The notes under the pieces: model-generated | Seen by the model: only the letters and a program-made list of their open reading frames with translations | The model's database searches: none | Told to the model about the DNA's origin: nothing | Part shown: in pieces, positions 46,381 to 54,142 of the stretch | How the letters are laid out: each line of letters begins with the position of its first letter | Position numbering within the stretch: position 1 is the first letter of the stretch | DNA from: Erythrobacter sp. | GTDB taxonomy: Bacteria > Pseudomonadota > Alphaproteobacteria > Sphingomonadales > Sphingomonadaceae | Direction of reading: 5' to 3' | Length of the DNA stretch: 64,000 nt | Assembly (NCBI GenBank): GCA_019739335.1 | Contig: CP073261.1 | Coordinates: 124,001-188,000, forward strand | Translations under genes and position numbers: made by a program

Positions 46381-47018
46381 ACAAAACCGCTCTTATCGCC
46401 GCCGGAGTCGTCCTTGCCGGAGCGCTGGCCGTCTTCGTCGTCCTGCCCGCCGAGATGGGCTACGATCCCACCGGCGTGGGCGAACAGCTTGGCCTGACCG
46501 AAATCGCTGACCCGGTGGGCGAGGAGCTCGAGCGCGGAATGGCGCGAATGGCGCAGCAAGATGTGCTGGTGCTTTCCAGCGCCGACCTCCCGCCTGCCGA
46601 GGGCGTAGCCGATGCCTGGCAGATCGAGCTCGGCCCGTTCGAATCGGTCGAATTCAAGTACACCATGCCCGAAGGCGCACCGATGACCTTCCGCTGGCAG
46701 GCCAGCGCACCCGTCGCCTACGATATGCATGCGCATCCCTTTGAAGGCGGCGAGGAACTGACCGAAAGCTACGGTGTAGACACGGCGCAGGAAATGCGCG
46801 GGACCTATACGCCCGCCTTTACCGGCATCCACGGCTGGTTCTGGGAAAACCGCTCGATGGACACGGTTACGCTTACGCTGGCGGCCAACGGGCAGATGAG
46901 CACTTCGACGATCTTCCAAGGCGATTCCGTGGGCGAACGCCCGATCGAGGGCGCAACCGCAGCCATCGAAGGCAAAGTGGCGGGCCACCAGATGCAGTCG
47001 GAAGCGGCGGCGGAATAG
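46377..47018 (+). CDS. Transmembrane-anchored protein of unknown function
   Basis: A 213-residue protein with one N-terminal membrane helix (ALIAAGVVLAGALAVFVVLP) and a periplasmic beta-rich domain. Segments IELGPFESVEFKYTMPEGA and VAYDMHAHPFEG, and the aromatic GIHGWFWENRSMDTVTLTL, suggest a small beta-sandwich with His/Trp residues. It overlaps the HupE-like stop (ATGA) and is commonly annotated only as a membrane anchor protein beside HupE. The function is unknown. Confidence 0.7.
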   Translation: MNKTALIAAGVVLAGALAVFVVLPAEMGYDPTGVGEQLGLTEIADPVGEELERGMARMAQQDVLVLSSADLPPAEGVADAWQIELGPFESVEFKYTMPEGAPMTFRWQASAPVAYDMHAHPFEGGEELTESYGVDTAQEMRGTYTPAFTGIHGWFWENRSMDTVTLTLAANGQMSTSTIFQGDSVGERPIEGATAAIEGKVAGHQMQSEAAAE

Positions 47019-47093
47019 CCTCCCGCCACTGCCTCAAGGTGACTTAGTCCGAAAATTTCGGATAATATCAATTTGGCTGCCGTTTCACCCTTG

Positions 47094-47128
47094 TTGACTC
47101 CGCCCGAATCCGGCTAGGACAGACTCAA
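47094..47128 (+). promoter_or_regulatory. Promoter and paired elements upstream of the PQQ dehydrogenase gene
   Basis: TTGACTCCGCCCG (47094-47106, one mismatch to the element) and the reversed copy GGACAGACTCAA (47117-47128) flank a short space. TAGGACAGACTCAACGAAG at 47115-47133 differs by two bases from 57671-57689 upstream of another PQQ gene. The reversed copy ends 45 bp before the TTG start at 47174. TAGGAC may be the -10. Confidence 0.45.
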
Positions 47129-47173
47129 CGAAGACGGGCCGCATGGCCTGCGCAATTTGCCGGGAGCAAGGGT

Positions 47174-49159
47174 TTGGGCATTTCCACCATCAACCGCCGC
47201 GTTCAGGGCCGCAGGGTCCGCCTGCTGCTGGCCGCCTCGCTCGGACTGGCGCTCGCCGCCTGCGCCACCACGCCGTCGGGCGACATGGCCAGTGCCTCCG
47301 CCAATGCCAGTGAACCCGGTGCCAGCTTCGATCACGAAAGCTGGGACGGCTATCTCGGCGGCGGCGACTCCTCGCAGTATTCCGCGCTCGACCAGATCAA
47401 CCGCAGCAACGTCGCCCAGCTCGAAGTGGCGTGGGAATTTCCCACCGGCGAAGGCCAGCCGCCGCTGTTCAACCCGGTCGTCGCCGGGGGGCGCATGTAC
47501 GTGATCAACGGTGCCGGGCAACTGGTGGCGCTCAATCCGGCTACCGGCGAACAGATTTGGGTCAGCACGCTCGAAGGCCGGATCGGCACGCGCGGGATCA
47601 ATTACTGGACCGACGGCGCGGGTGACGAGCGGCTGATGGTGCTCAACAACGGCCTGCTGCGCGCGGTGAACGCCGCCACCGGGCAGGTCATCCCCACCTT
47701 CGGCAGCCAAGGCGGGGTAGACCTGCGCGAAGCCCTGCCGGACGATATCGCCACCCCCGCCGCGCCTTTGCAGACGAGCAATCCGGGACGGATCTACCGC
47801 GATACCATCATCATGAGCCTGCCCGCTGGTGCCTATGACTACGCCAGCGCGCCCGCCAATATCCACGCCTACGATGTGCGCACCGGAGCGCTGCAATGGA
47901 CTTTCAACGTCATACCGCGCGAAGGCGAATTCGGCTATGAAACATGGCCCGAAAGCGAGGACCGCAGCCAGTTCGGCGGGGTTCACAACTGGTCCGAAAG
48001 CACGATCGATACCGAGCTGGGCATCGTCTTCATCCCCACCGGCACCCCGCGTTACGATTTCTACGGCGGCAATCGCGAGGGCGACAATCTCTACGGGAAT
48101 TCGCTGATCGCCATCAATGCCGAGACCGGCGAGCGCATCTGGCATTACCAGATCGTCCACCACGACCTGTGGGATTTCGACCTGCCGGTCGCGCCCAAGC
48201 TGATGACCATTACCCGCAATGGCGAACAGGTGCCGATTGTGGTGCAGGTAACCAAGCACGGCTACATTTTCGCCTTCGACCGTCGCACGGGTGAACCGAT
48301 CTGGGATGTGGTCGAAACCCCCGTCCCCGCCAGCGACGTGCCCGGCGAACACGCCAGCCCCACCCAGCCGATCCCGAGCTGGCCGCAGCCTTACATGCGG
48401 CAGCAGTTCACGGTGGACGACATCAACCCCTACCTGCCCGAAGCCGATCAGGCAGCGCTGCGCGAACTGTTCGCCAATTCGCGACCAGATTCCGGCCAGG
48501 GTCCGTTCGTGCCGCCGAGCATCCAGGGCACCATCGGTTTCCCCGGCCACAACGGCGGAGCGAACTGGGGCACCGTCTCGGTCGATCCCGAACGCCAGCG
48601 GCTCTACATCGTCAGCCGCGAACTGCCGCTGATGCTGCGCATCCAGGCCGATACCCGCGCCTCGGCCCTCGAAGCCATGCCCAATGCCGATGAGGACAAC
48701 ATTCCCTATCGCTGGCCGGTCAATTTCATGCTGCAAAGCAACGGCATGGTGGCGATCAAGCCGCCGTTCTCCAATCTCACCGCCTATGACATGAACACCG
48801 GCGAACAGCTTTATTCGATCCCCAACGGCGAGATCATGACGCTGGAAGCGCGGGGCATCACCGGGGTCGGCGCGCAGACGCCGCGCTCCGGCCCGGTTGC
48901 CACGGCGGGTGGCCTGCTGTTCGTCAACACCGCCAGCGACCGCGCCTTCCGCGCCCGCGATGCCGATACCGGCGCGATCCTTTGGGAGCACCGCTTCGAC
49001 GCCGGGACGGAAGGCGTGCCTGCGGTCTATGAAGTCGATGGACGGCAATTCATCACGTTGCCGGTCGGCGGCGTGGGCCACTTCCTCGGCGGGCTGGGCC
49101 TGCCCGAACCGGGGCCGAGCCGCTACGTCACTTTCGCCCTGCCGGAGGGCGCGCAGTAA
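47174..49159 (+). CDS. PQQ-dependent dehydrogenase, lipoprotein type
   Basis: A 661-residue quinoprotein. The N-terminus has a basic n-region and a lipobox (LALAAC), so it is anchored in the periplasm. Propeller repeats with AW/DW docking motifs are seen (LVALNPATGEQIWVSTLEG, AYDVRTGALQWTFNVIP, FRARDADTGAILWEHRF), and the PQQ-region segment reads HHDLWDFDLPVAPKL. No heme motif is present. The start is TTG at 47174, after GGGAGCAAGG; no other start fits. It overlaps the first of three tandem paralogous genes by one base, heading a six-gene operon. Confidence 0.88.
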   Translation: MGISTINRRVQGRRVRLLLAASLGLALAACATTPSGDMASASANASEPGASFDHESWDGYLGGGDSSQYSALDQINRSNVAQLEVAWEFPTGEGQPPLFNPVVAGGRMYVINGAGQLVALNPATGEQIWVSTLEGRIGTRGINYWTDGAGDERLMVLNNGLLRAVNAATGQVIPTFGSQGGVDLREALPDDIATPAAPLQTSNPGRIYRDTIIMSLPAGAYDYASAPANIHAYDVRTGALQWTFNVIPREGEFGYETWPESEDRSQFGGVHNWSESTIDTELGIVFIPTGTPRYDFYGGNREGDNLYGNSLIAINAETGERIWHYQIVHHDLWDFDLPVAPKLMTITRNGEQVPIVVQVTKHGYIFAFDRRTGEPIWDVVETPVPASDVPGEHASPTQPIPSWPQPYMRQQFTVDDINPYLPEADQAALRELFANSRPDSGQGPFVPPSIQGTIGFPGHNGGANWGTVSVDPERQRLYIVSRELPLMLRIQADTRASALEAMPNADEDNIPYRWPVNFMLQSNGMVAIKPPFSNLTAYDMNTGEQLYSIPNGEIMTLEARGITGVGAQTPRSGPVATAGGLLFVNTASDRAFRARDADTGAILWEHRFDAGTEGVPAVYEVDGRQFITLPVGGVGHFLGGLGLPEPGPSRYVTFALPEGAQ

Positions 49160-50193
49160 TGCTTGCGCGGTCGGCCCTGCTCCTCGCATCGGCCATGCTG
49201 CTCGCCAGCGGCCCGGCCCATGCGCAGGACGAAGACCTGACGCAGCTTCCCGCGCCGTCGAACGAATACCAGCCCGCCCGCACCAGTTGGGGCGAGCCCG
49301 ATTTCCGCGGCGGCTGGCCGATCGACCATCTCAATGGCCGCACCCCGTTCCAGCGCCCGCCGGAGTTCGGCGATCGCCAGTTGCTGACCGAGGAAGAATT
49401 CGCCGCCCGCGCGGAAACCGTCGCGGCGCTGGAACAGCGGTACCAGAACGAGGACTCCTCCGGCACCATGGGCATCGGCCATTGGGCCGAAGTCGCCGCC
49501 GCCAACCGCCGGACCAGCTGGATCACTTCGCCCGCCAACGGCCAGCTCCCCGCCTACACGCCCGAAGGCCAGCGACTGTCCGACGCGATGAATTCGACCT
49601 GGGCTGCGGATCAGCAATTCGACTGGGTGGACGATTTCGACAGCTGGGACCGCTGCATCACGCGTGGCCTGCCCGCGAGCATGTTCCCCTTCATGTACAA
49701 CAACGGGATGCGGATATTCCAGTCGCCTGGGCTGGTCGCCCTGCAGATGGAGATGGTCCACGAAGTGCGGATGATCCCCACCGATGGCAGCGCGCATATG
49801 CCCGCCGCCGTGGGCCAGTGGCTGGGCGACAGCCGTGGGACGTGGGAAGATCACAACACGCTGCGGGTGGAAACCCGCAATTTCCGCCCCGGCCCCAGCG
49901 CCACCAACATCGGCACCACCGGCTCCCCGCGCGAGAACGATACGCCCGTCAGCGCCAGTGCCGTGCTGGTGGAGCGCTTCCACATGGTTGGGCCGGACGC
50001 AATTATCTACGAATTCACCTGGACCGATCCGGTGGTCTTCACCGCCCCCTGGTCGGCGCGCCTCGAATGGCAGCGCGACGATGCCTACGAAATTTTCGAA
50101 TACGCCTGCCACGAAGGTAATGTGCAGGTCCGCAATTACATCACCGCCAGCCGTGCCGAGCGCGCGGCGGCTGCAGCAGCCGTAGCCGAATGA
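49159..50193 (+). CDS. Exported protein, tandem family member 1
   Basis: A 344-residue exported protein with a signal peptide ending AHA. It begins its mature part with ARTSWGEPDFRGGWP, and shows the family core FDWVDDFDSWDRCITRGLPA, SMFPFMYNNGMRIFQSPG and the C-terminal EYACHEGNVQVRNYITA. Two conserved cysteines (in WDRC and YACHEGN) suggest a disulfide. It shares this layout with the next two genes, so the three arose by duplication. Start and previous stop overlap (TAATG). Such proteins are often found beside PQQ dehydrogenases, but their function is unknown. Confidence 0.75.
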   Translation: MLARSALLLASAMLLASGPAHAQDEDLTQLPAPSNEYQPARTSWGEPDFRGGWPIDHLNGRTPFQRPPEFGDRQLLTEEEFAARAETVAALEQRYQNEDSSGTMGIGHWAEVAAANRRTSWITSPANGQLPAYTPEGQRLSDAMNSTWAADQQFDWVDDFDSWDRCITRGLPASMFPFMYNNGMRIFQSPGLVALQMEMVHEVRMIPTDGSAHMPAAVGQWLGDSRGTWEDHNTLRVETRNFRPGPSATNIGTTGSPRENDTPVSASAVLVERFHMVGPDAIIYEFTWTDPVVFTAPWSARLEWQRDDAYEIFEYACHEGNVQVRNYITASRAERAAAAAAVAE

Positions 50194-51308
50194 TGCGCCG
50201 CGCCCTTCCTCTCCTTTGCCTCGCGCTGCTTGCTGGCCCGCTCGCAGCGCAGGAGGTACCAGAAGACCTCACCACCATGCCGCCCGTGCCGGACGATTAC
50301 CCGCCGGGAACTACTGCTTGGGGCGATCCCGATTTTCGTGGCACCTGGCCACTCAACGATATTGCCGAACTGCCGATCAACCGCCCGGAGCAATATGGTG
50401 ACCGGTTCTGGAAGACCGAAGCGGAAATTGCCAGCGAGCAAGGTCGAGTCGACCAGCTCGAAGAAGCCTACGAGAGCGAGGATCAGGAAGGCACTATCGG
50501 GCTTGGCCACTGGATCGAGTATCAGGCGGGCAGCCGCCGCACTTCGATGATCGTCGAGCCTGCAAGTGGTCGCTTGCCCGCGATGACGGCGGAAGGCATC
50601 CGTCGCGCCGCGCTGATGCGCTCTAGCTGGGTCGGCGGGCAGAATTTCGACTGGGTGAGCGATTTCGACAGCTGGGATCGCTGCGCCACGCGCGGTTTTC
50701 CCGCTTCGATGTTTCCGTTCCGCTACAACAACGGCATCCGCATCTTCCAGTCGCCCGGCTACGTGGTAATCAATCTCGAAATGCTCGGCACGCGGGTGAT
50801 CCCGGTGGCGGGGCAGGACGAGGCGTGGCCGGCAGGCCTTTCCGGCTGGTTCGGCAACAGCCGGGGCCGCTGGGTCGATGGCAACACGCTCGAAGTGGTC
50901 ACCACGAATATCCAGCCGGGGGCCAGCGTGTTCAACATGGCAACGCGCGGAGTGCCCCCCAACAATACCATCCCGATGAGCGAGCAGGTGGTGGTAACGG
51001 AGCGCTTCCACATGATCGGGCCGGATACGATCACCTATGAAATGCACTATGCCGATCCGGTGATCTGGCAGGGTGATTTCACCACTCGCGTGAACTGGTC
51101 GCGCGACGAGAGCTATGAATTCTACGAATACGCCTGCCACGAAGGGAACGTGCAGGTGCGCAATTATATCACCGCCGATCGGGCGCAACGGCAGCAGGAA
51201 TATGCCCGTGGCCGCATGGTCGATCCGGTCGATCCGAACGCCGGGCCGCCCCCGGCGATGGACCCGGCCAGCCGCGGTACCCAGAACAGCAATTCGCGAG
51301 GAGACTGA
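50190..51308 (+). CDS. Exported protein, tandem family member 2
   Basis: A 372-residue paralogue of its neighbours. The signal peptide ends LAAQE, followed by TTAWGDPDFRGTWPLNDIAE, FDWVSDFDSWDRCATRGFPA, SMFPFRYNNGIRIFQSPG and EYACHEGNVQVRNYITA. It has an extra C-terminal tail rich in Pro, Asp and Gln. The start overlaps the preceding stop (ATGATG/TGA). It must act in the periplasm. No catalytic motif of a known family is visible. Confidence 0.75.
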   Translation: MMRRALPLLCLALLAGPLAAQEVPEDLTTMPPVPDDYPPGTTAWGDPDFRGTWPLNDIAELPINRPEQYGDRFWKTEAEIASEQGRVDQLEEAYESEDQEGTIGLGHWIEYQAGSRRTSMIVEPASGRLPAMTAEGIRRAALMRSSWVGGQNFDWVSDFDSWDRCATRGFPASMFPFRYNNGIRIFQSPGYVVINLEMLGTRVIPVAGQDEAWPAGLSGWFGNSRGRWVDGNTLEVVTTNIQPGASVFNMATRGVPPNNTIPMSEQVVVTERFHMIGPDTITYEMHYADPVIWQGDFTTRVNWSRDESYEFYEYACHEGNVQVRNYITADRAQRQQEYARGRMVDPVDPNAGPPPAMDPASRGTQNSNSRGD

Positions 51309-52421
51309 ATGATGGCCCGTAACACTTTCAAGACATTGGCGATTGTGTCCGCCTCAATGTTCGCCTTTGCCACCCCTGTCGCGGCGCAAGACGTGATCCC
51401 GGACGATCTCACCACCATCGCTCCGGTGCCCACCGACTACAATCCCGCGCGCACCAGCTGGGGCGATCCGGACCTGCGCGGTACTTTCCCGATCGACAAT
51501 ATCGCCAGCCTGCCGATGCAGCGCCCGGCGCAGTTCGGGGACCGGTTCTACCTGACCGACGAGGAATACCAGGCGCGACTGGCGCAGGCGAGCGGATCGG
51601 ACGAACGCTACGCCGCAGAGGACGAGGCTGGCACCATCGGCTTCGGCCACTGGGTGGAGAGCGATGCTTCGGGTCGCCGCACTTCGCTGCTGGTCTCCCC
51701 CGCCAATGGCCAGTTGCCGGCGATGACCGAGTGGGCACAGGAAATGTATCGCGCAGGCCGTTCGAGCTGGACGCCCAACACGCATTTCGACTGGGTGGAC
51801 GATTTCGACACCTGGGATCGCTGCGTCACGCGCGGCTTTCCGGCATCAATGTTCCCGTTCCGCTACAACAACGGCATCCGCGTGATGCAGGCCCCCGGCT
51901 ATGTCATCATCTCGCTGGAAATGATCCATGACGCGCGGATCATCCCGATCGTCAACGATCCGGCGGAACGCGCGGCAATGCGCTGGCCTGCCGAAGTGCG
52001 CGCATGGATGGGCCAGTCGATCGGCTACTGGGATGGCAATACGCTGGTGATCGAGACGACCAATATCGAGGACGGCGATTCCGCCACCGAGAACGTTGCC
52101 GAACGCGGCCCTTCCCCGCTCAACATGGCGACCATGGGCGTGCCACCGTTCAACACCATTCCCACTTCGCCAGAGGCTGTGGTGGTGGAACGGCTGACGA
52201 TGACCAATGCCGATCACATCGTCTATGAGCTGACCTATACCGATCCGGTAGTCTACACCGCCCCGTGGACCGCGCGGCTCGACTGGACGCGCAACGAGGA
52301 ATACCAGTTCTTCGAATATGCCTGCCACGAAGGCAATGTCCAGATCCGCAACTACATCACTGCCGCCGCTGCAGGTGTCGAGAACACCGAAGGCGGCGCG
52401 GGTGAAGGCGAAGGTTCCTAA
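51309..52421 (+). CDS. Exported protein, tandem family member 3
   Basis: A 370-residue paralogue of the two genes before it: signal peptide ending VAAQ, then ARTSWGDPDLRGTFPIDNIA, FDWVDDFDTWDRCVTRGFPA, SMFPFRYNNGIRVMQAPG, YTDPVVYTAPWTARLDW and EYACHEGNVQIRNYITA. It ends in a Gly/Glu-rich tail. It begins immediately after the previous stop. The three copies keep the same cysteines and aromatic core, so they probably keep the same fold but may differ in ligand. Confidence 0.75.
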   Translation: MMARNTFKTLAIVSASMFAFATPVAAQDVIPDDLTTIAPVPTDYNPARTSWGDPDLRGTFPIDNIASLPMQRPAQFGDRFYLTDEEYQARLAQASGSDERYAAEDEAGTIGFGHWVESDASGRRTSLLVSPANGQLPAMTEWAQEMYRAGRSSWTPNTHFDWVDDFDTWDRCVTRGFPASMFPFRYNNGIRVMQAPGYVIISLEMIHDARIIPIVNDPAERAAMRWPAEVRAWMGQSIGYWDGNTLVIETTNIEDGDSATENVAERGPSPLNMATMGVPPFNTIPTSPEAVVVERLTMTNADHIVYELTYTDPVVYTAPWTARLDWTRNEEYQFFEYACHEGNVQIRNYITAAAAGVENTEGGAGEGEGS

Positions 52422-52424
52422 GCC

Positions 52425-54122
52425 ATGCAAGGCAAGCTGTTGAAAGTCACCCTGGCCGGCCTCGCGCTGGCCGGGGCGAGCGCCTGTGCCACCACCGGTA
52501 GCGTGGCCCAGACCGCCACCACCGAAGCCGTGGGAGAACCCGTCGCCGTGCGTGCATCCATCGAAACCGGCCCGGTGCGAACGGCGAACGGTCTGCTGCG
52601 CGGAGTGGAAAGCCCGGCAGTCGAAGGCGTGACGGTGTTCAAGGGCATTCCCTTCGCCGCACCGCCGGTGGGCGACCTCCGCTGGGAAATGCCGCAGCCT
52701 GCCGCCAACTGGGAGGGTATCCGCATGGCGGATAGCTGGGGCGCGAATTGCGTACAGAACCCGGCCCCGCAGCGCTTCCCGGTCAACTCCGCCACCGACA
52801 TGCCCGACAGTCCGCCGACTTCGGAGGACTGCCTCTACCTCAACGTCTGGACCCCGGCCGTGAGCGGAGCGGAAAACCTGCCGGTGATGGTCTGGCTCTA
52901 CGGCGGTGCCTACAACGAAGGCGGCGGCTCGGCTCCGTTCAGCCACGGCGACTATCTTGCCGACAAGGGCGTCGTAGTCGTCACCTTCAACTACCGCACC
53001 GGCGTGCTCGGCTTCATGGCGCACCCGGAACTCACTGCCGCCAGCCCGCACGGCGCGAGCGGCAACCAGGCAATGGGCGATGCGATCGCCGCGTTGCAAT
53101 GGGTGCAGGACAATATCGCAGCTTTCGGCGGCGATCCTTCGCGCGTCACCATTTTCGGCGAAAGCGCCGGGGCAGCGATGAACGGCGGACTGGCGGGCGC
53201 TCCGCCTGCCGAAGGACTGGTTCACCGCGTCATCAGCCAGTCGGGCAACTGGATGGGGCTCAACATCGGCCGGATGGTCGAACGCGAGGCGGCCGAGGCG
53301 CGCACGCTCGCCACGGCACAGGAGAAGTTCGGCACCACCAGCCTCGCGGCGCTTCGGGCGCTTCCCGCCAATGAAGTGCACGCAAACCTTCCCGGCCAAG
53401 GCATGATCGTAGACGGACATATCATCCCCGAAGACCTTTCGATCACTTTTGCCCAGGGCCGGCAATTGCGGGTGGACGTGCTCACCGGATCGAACGAGGA
53501 CGAAGGCAGCTTTACCGCGCTGTTCGGCCCGCCAGCGACACTGGAAAGCTGGAACGCCGGGGAAGCGATGCGCTGGGGCGATCTGGTGGAGGAAGGCCGC
53601 GCAGCCTATCCCGTCACCACCGACGAGGAAGCCCGTGCCGTTTCCACCCAGCCGTTCGGTGACAACATGAGCTGGCTGCACCGCCAGTTCGCGCAGTATC
53701 AGGCGGACATCGGCCAGAGCGCCTGGCACTACTGGTTCCGCCACGATCCGCCCTATGACGAAGGCCGCGGCAACCTCGGGGCGGCACACACGGGGGAAAT
53801 ACCCTATGTGTTCGACAACCTCTGCGCCCCGCGCACATTCCCCGGCGGTTCGTCGGTGGACCAGATGTGCGGCAATGCGCGCGAGGAAGCCTTCGCGGAT
53901 CAGGTTTCGCAATACTGGGTGAACTTCGCCGCCACCGGCAATCCCAACGGCGCGGGCCTGCCGAACTGGCCTGCGGTGGAAGAACTGTCCGCGAACGAGG
54001 CGATGGTGCTCGACGCGGATCGATTGGGCGTCGGGCCGTGGATCGGGTCTGACCGGATCGCGCTCTACGATGCCATTTTCCGCGCTCGCGTGGCACAGCC
54101 GCTGGGGATTGCTGACGAATAA
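52425..54122 (+). CDS. Carboxylesterase type B family lipoprotein
   Basis: A 565-residue alpha/beta hydrolase of the carboxylesterase/lipase type B family. A lipobox (GASAC, Cys21) anchors it. Family segments are FKGIPFAAPPVGDLRW, EDCLYLNVWTP and the oxyanion loop LYGGAYNEGG. The nucleophile serine is in IFGESAGAAMNGG, and the acid and histidine are expected near GSNEDEGSF and AAHTGEIPYVF. It is 3 bp after the third tandem gene and 20 bp before the cytochrome-PQQ gene. It may release an alcohol substrate from an ester for the dehydrogenases. Confidence 0.88.
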   Translation: MQGKLLKVTLAGLALAGASACATTGSVAQTATTEAVGEPVAVRASIETGPVRTANGLLRGVESPAVEGVTVFKGIPFAAPPVGDLRWEMPQPAANWEGIRMADSWGANCVQNPAPQRFPVNSATDMPDSPPTSEDCLYLNVWTPAVSGAENLPVMVWLYGGAYNEGGGSAPFSHGDYLADKGVVVVTFNYRTGVLGFMAHPELTAASPHGASGNQAMGDAIAALQWVQDNIAAFGGDPSRVTIFGESAGAAMNGGLAGAPPAEGLVHRVISQSGNWMGLNIGRMVEREAAEARTLATAQEKFGTTSLAALRALPANEVHANLPGQGMIVDGHIIPEDLSITFAQGRQLRVDVLTGSNEDEGSFTALFGPPATLESWNAGEAMRWGDLVEEGRAAYPVTTDEEARAVSTQPFGDNMSWLHRQFAQYQADIGQSAWHYWFRHDPPYDEGRGNLGAAHTGEIPYVFDNLCAPRTFPGGSSVDQMCGNAREEAFADQVSQYWVNFAATGNPNGAGLPNWPAVEELSANEAMVLDADRLGVGPWIGSDRIALYDAIFRARVAQPLGIADE

Positions 54123-54142
54123 CATCACCTGGGGAGGGGAAT

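Noticed and set aside
47114..49189. 691-codon open frame antisense to the PQQ dehydrogenase
   Set aside because: The plus strand encodes a clear quinoprotein with signal peptide and propeller repeats; antisense openness is a by-product of codon bias.
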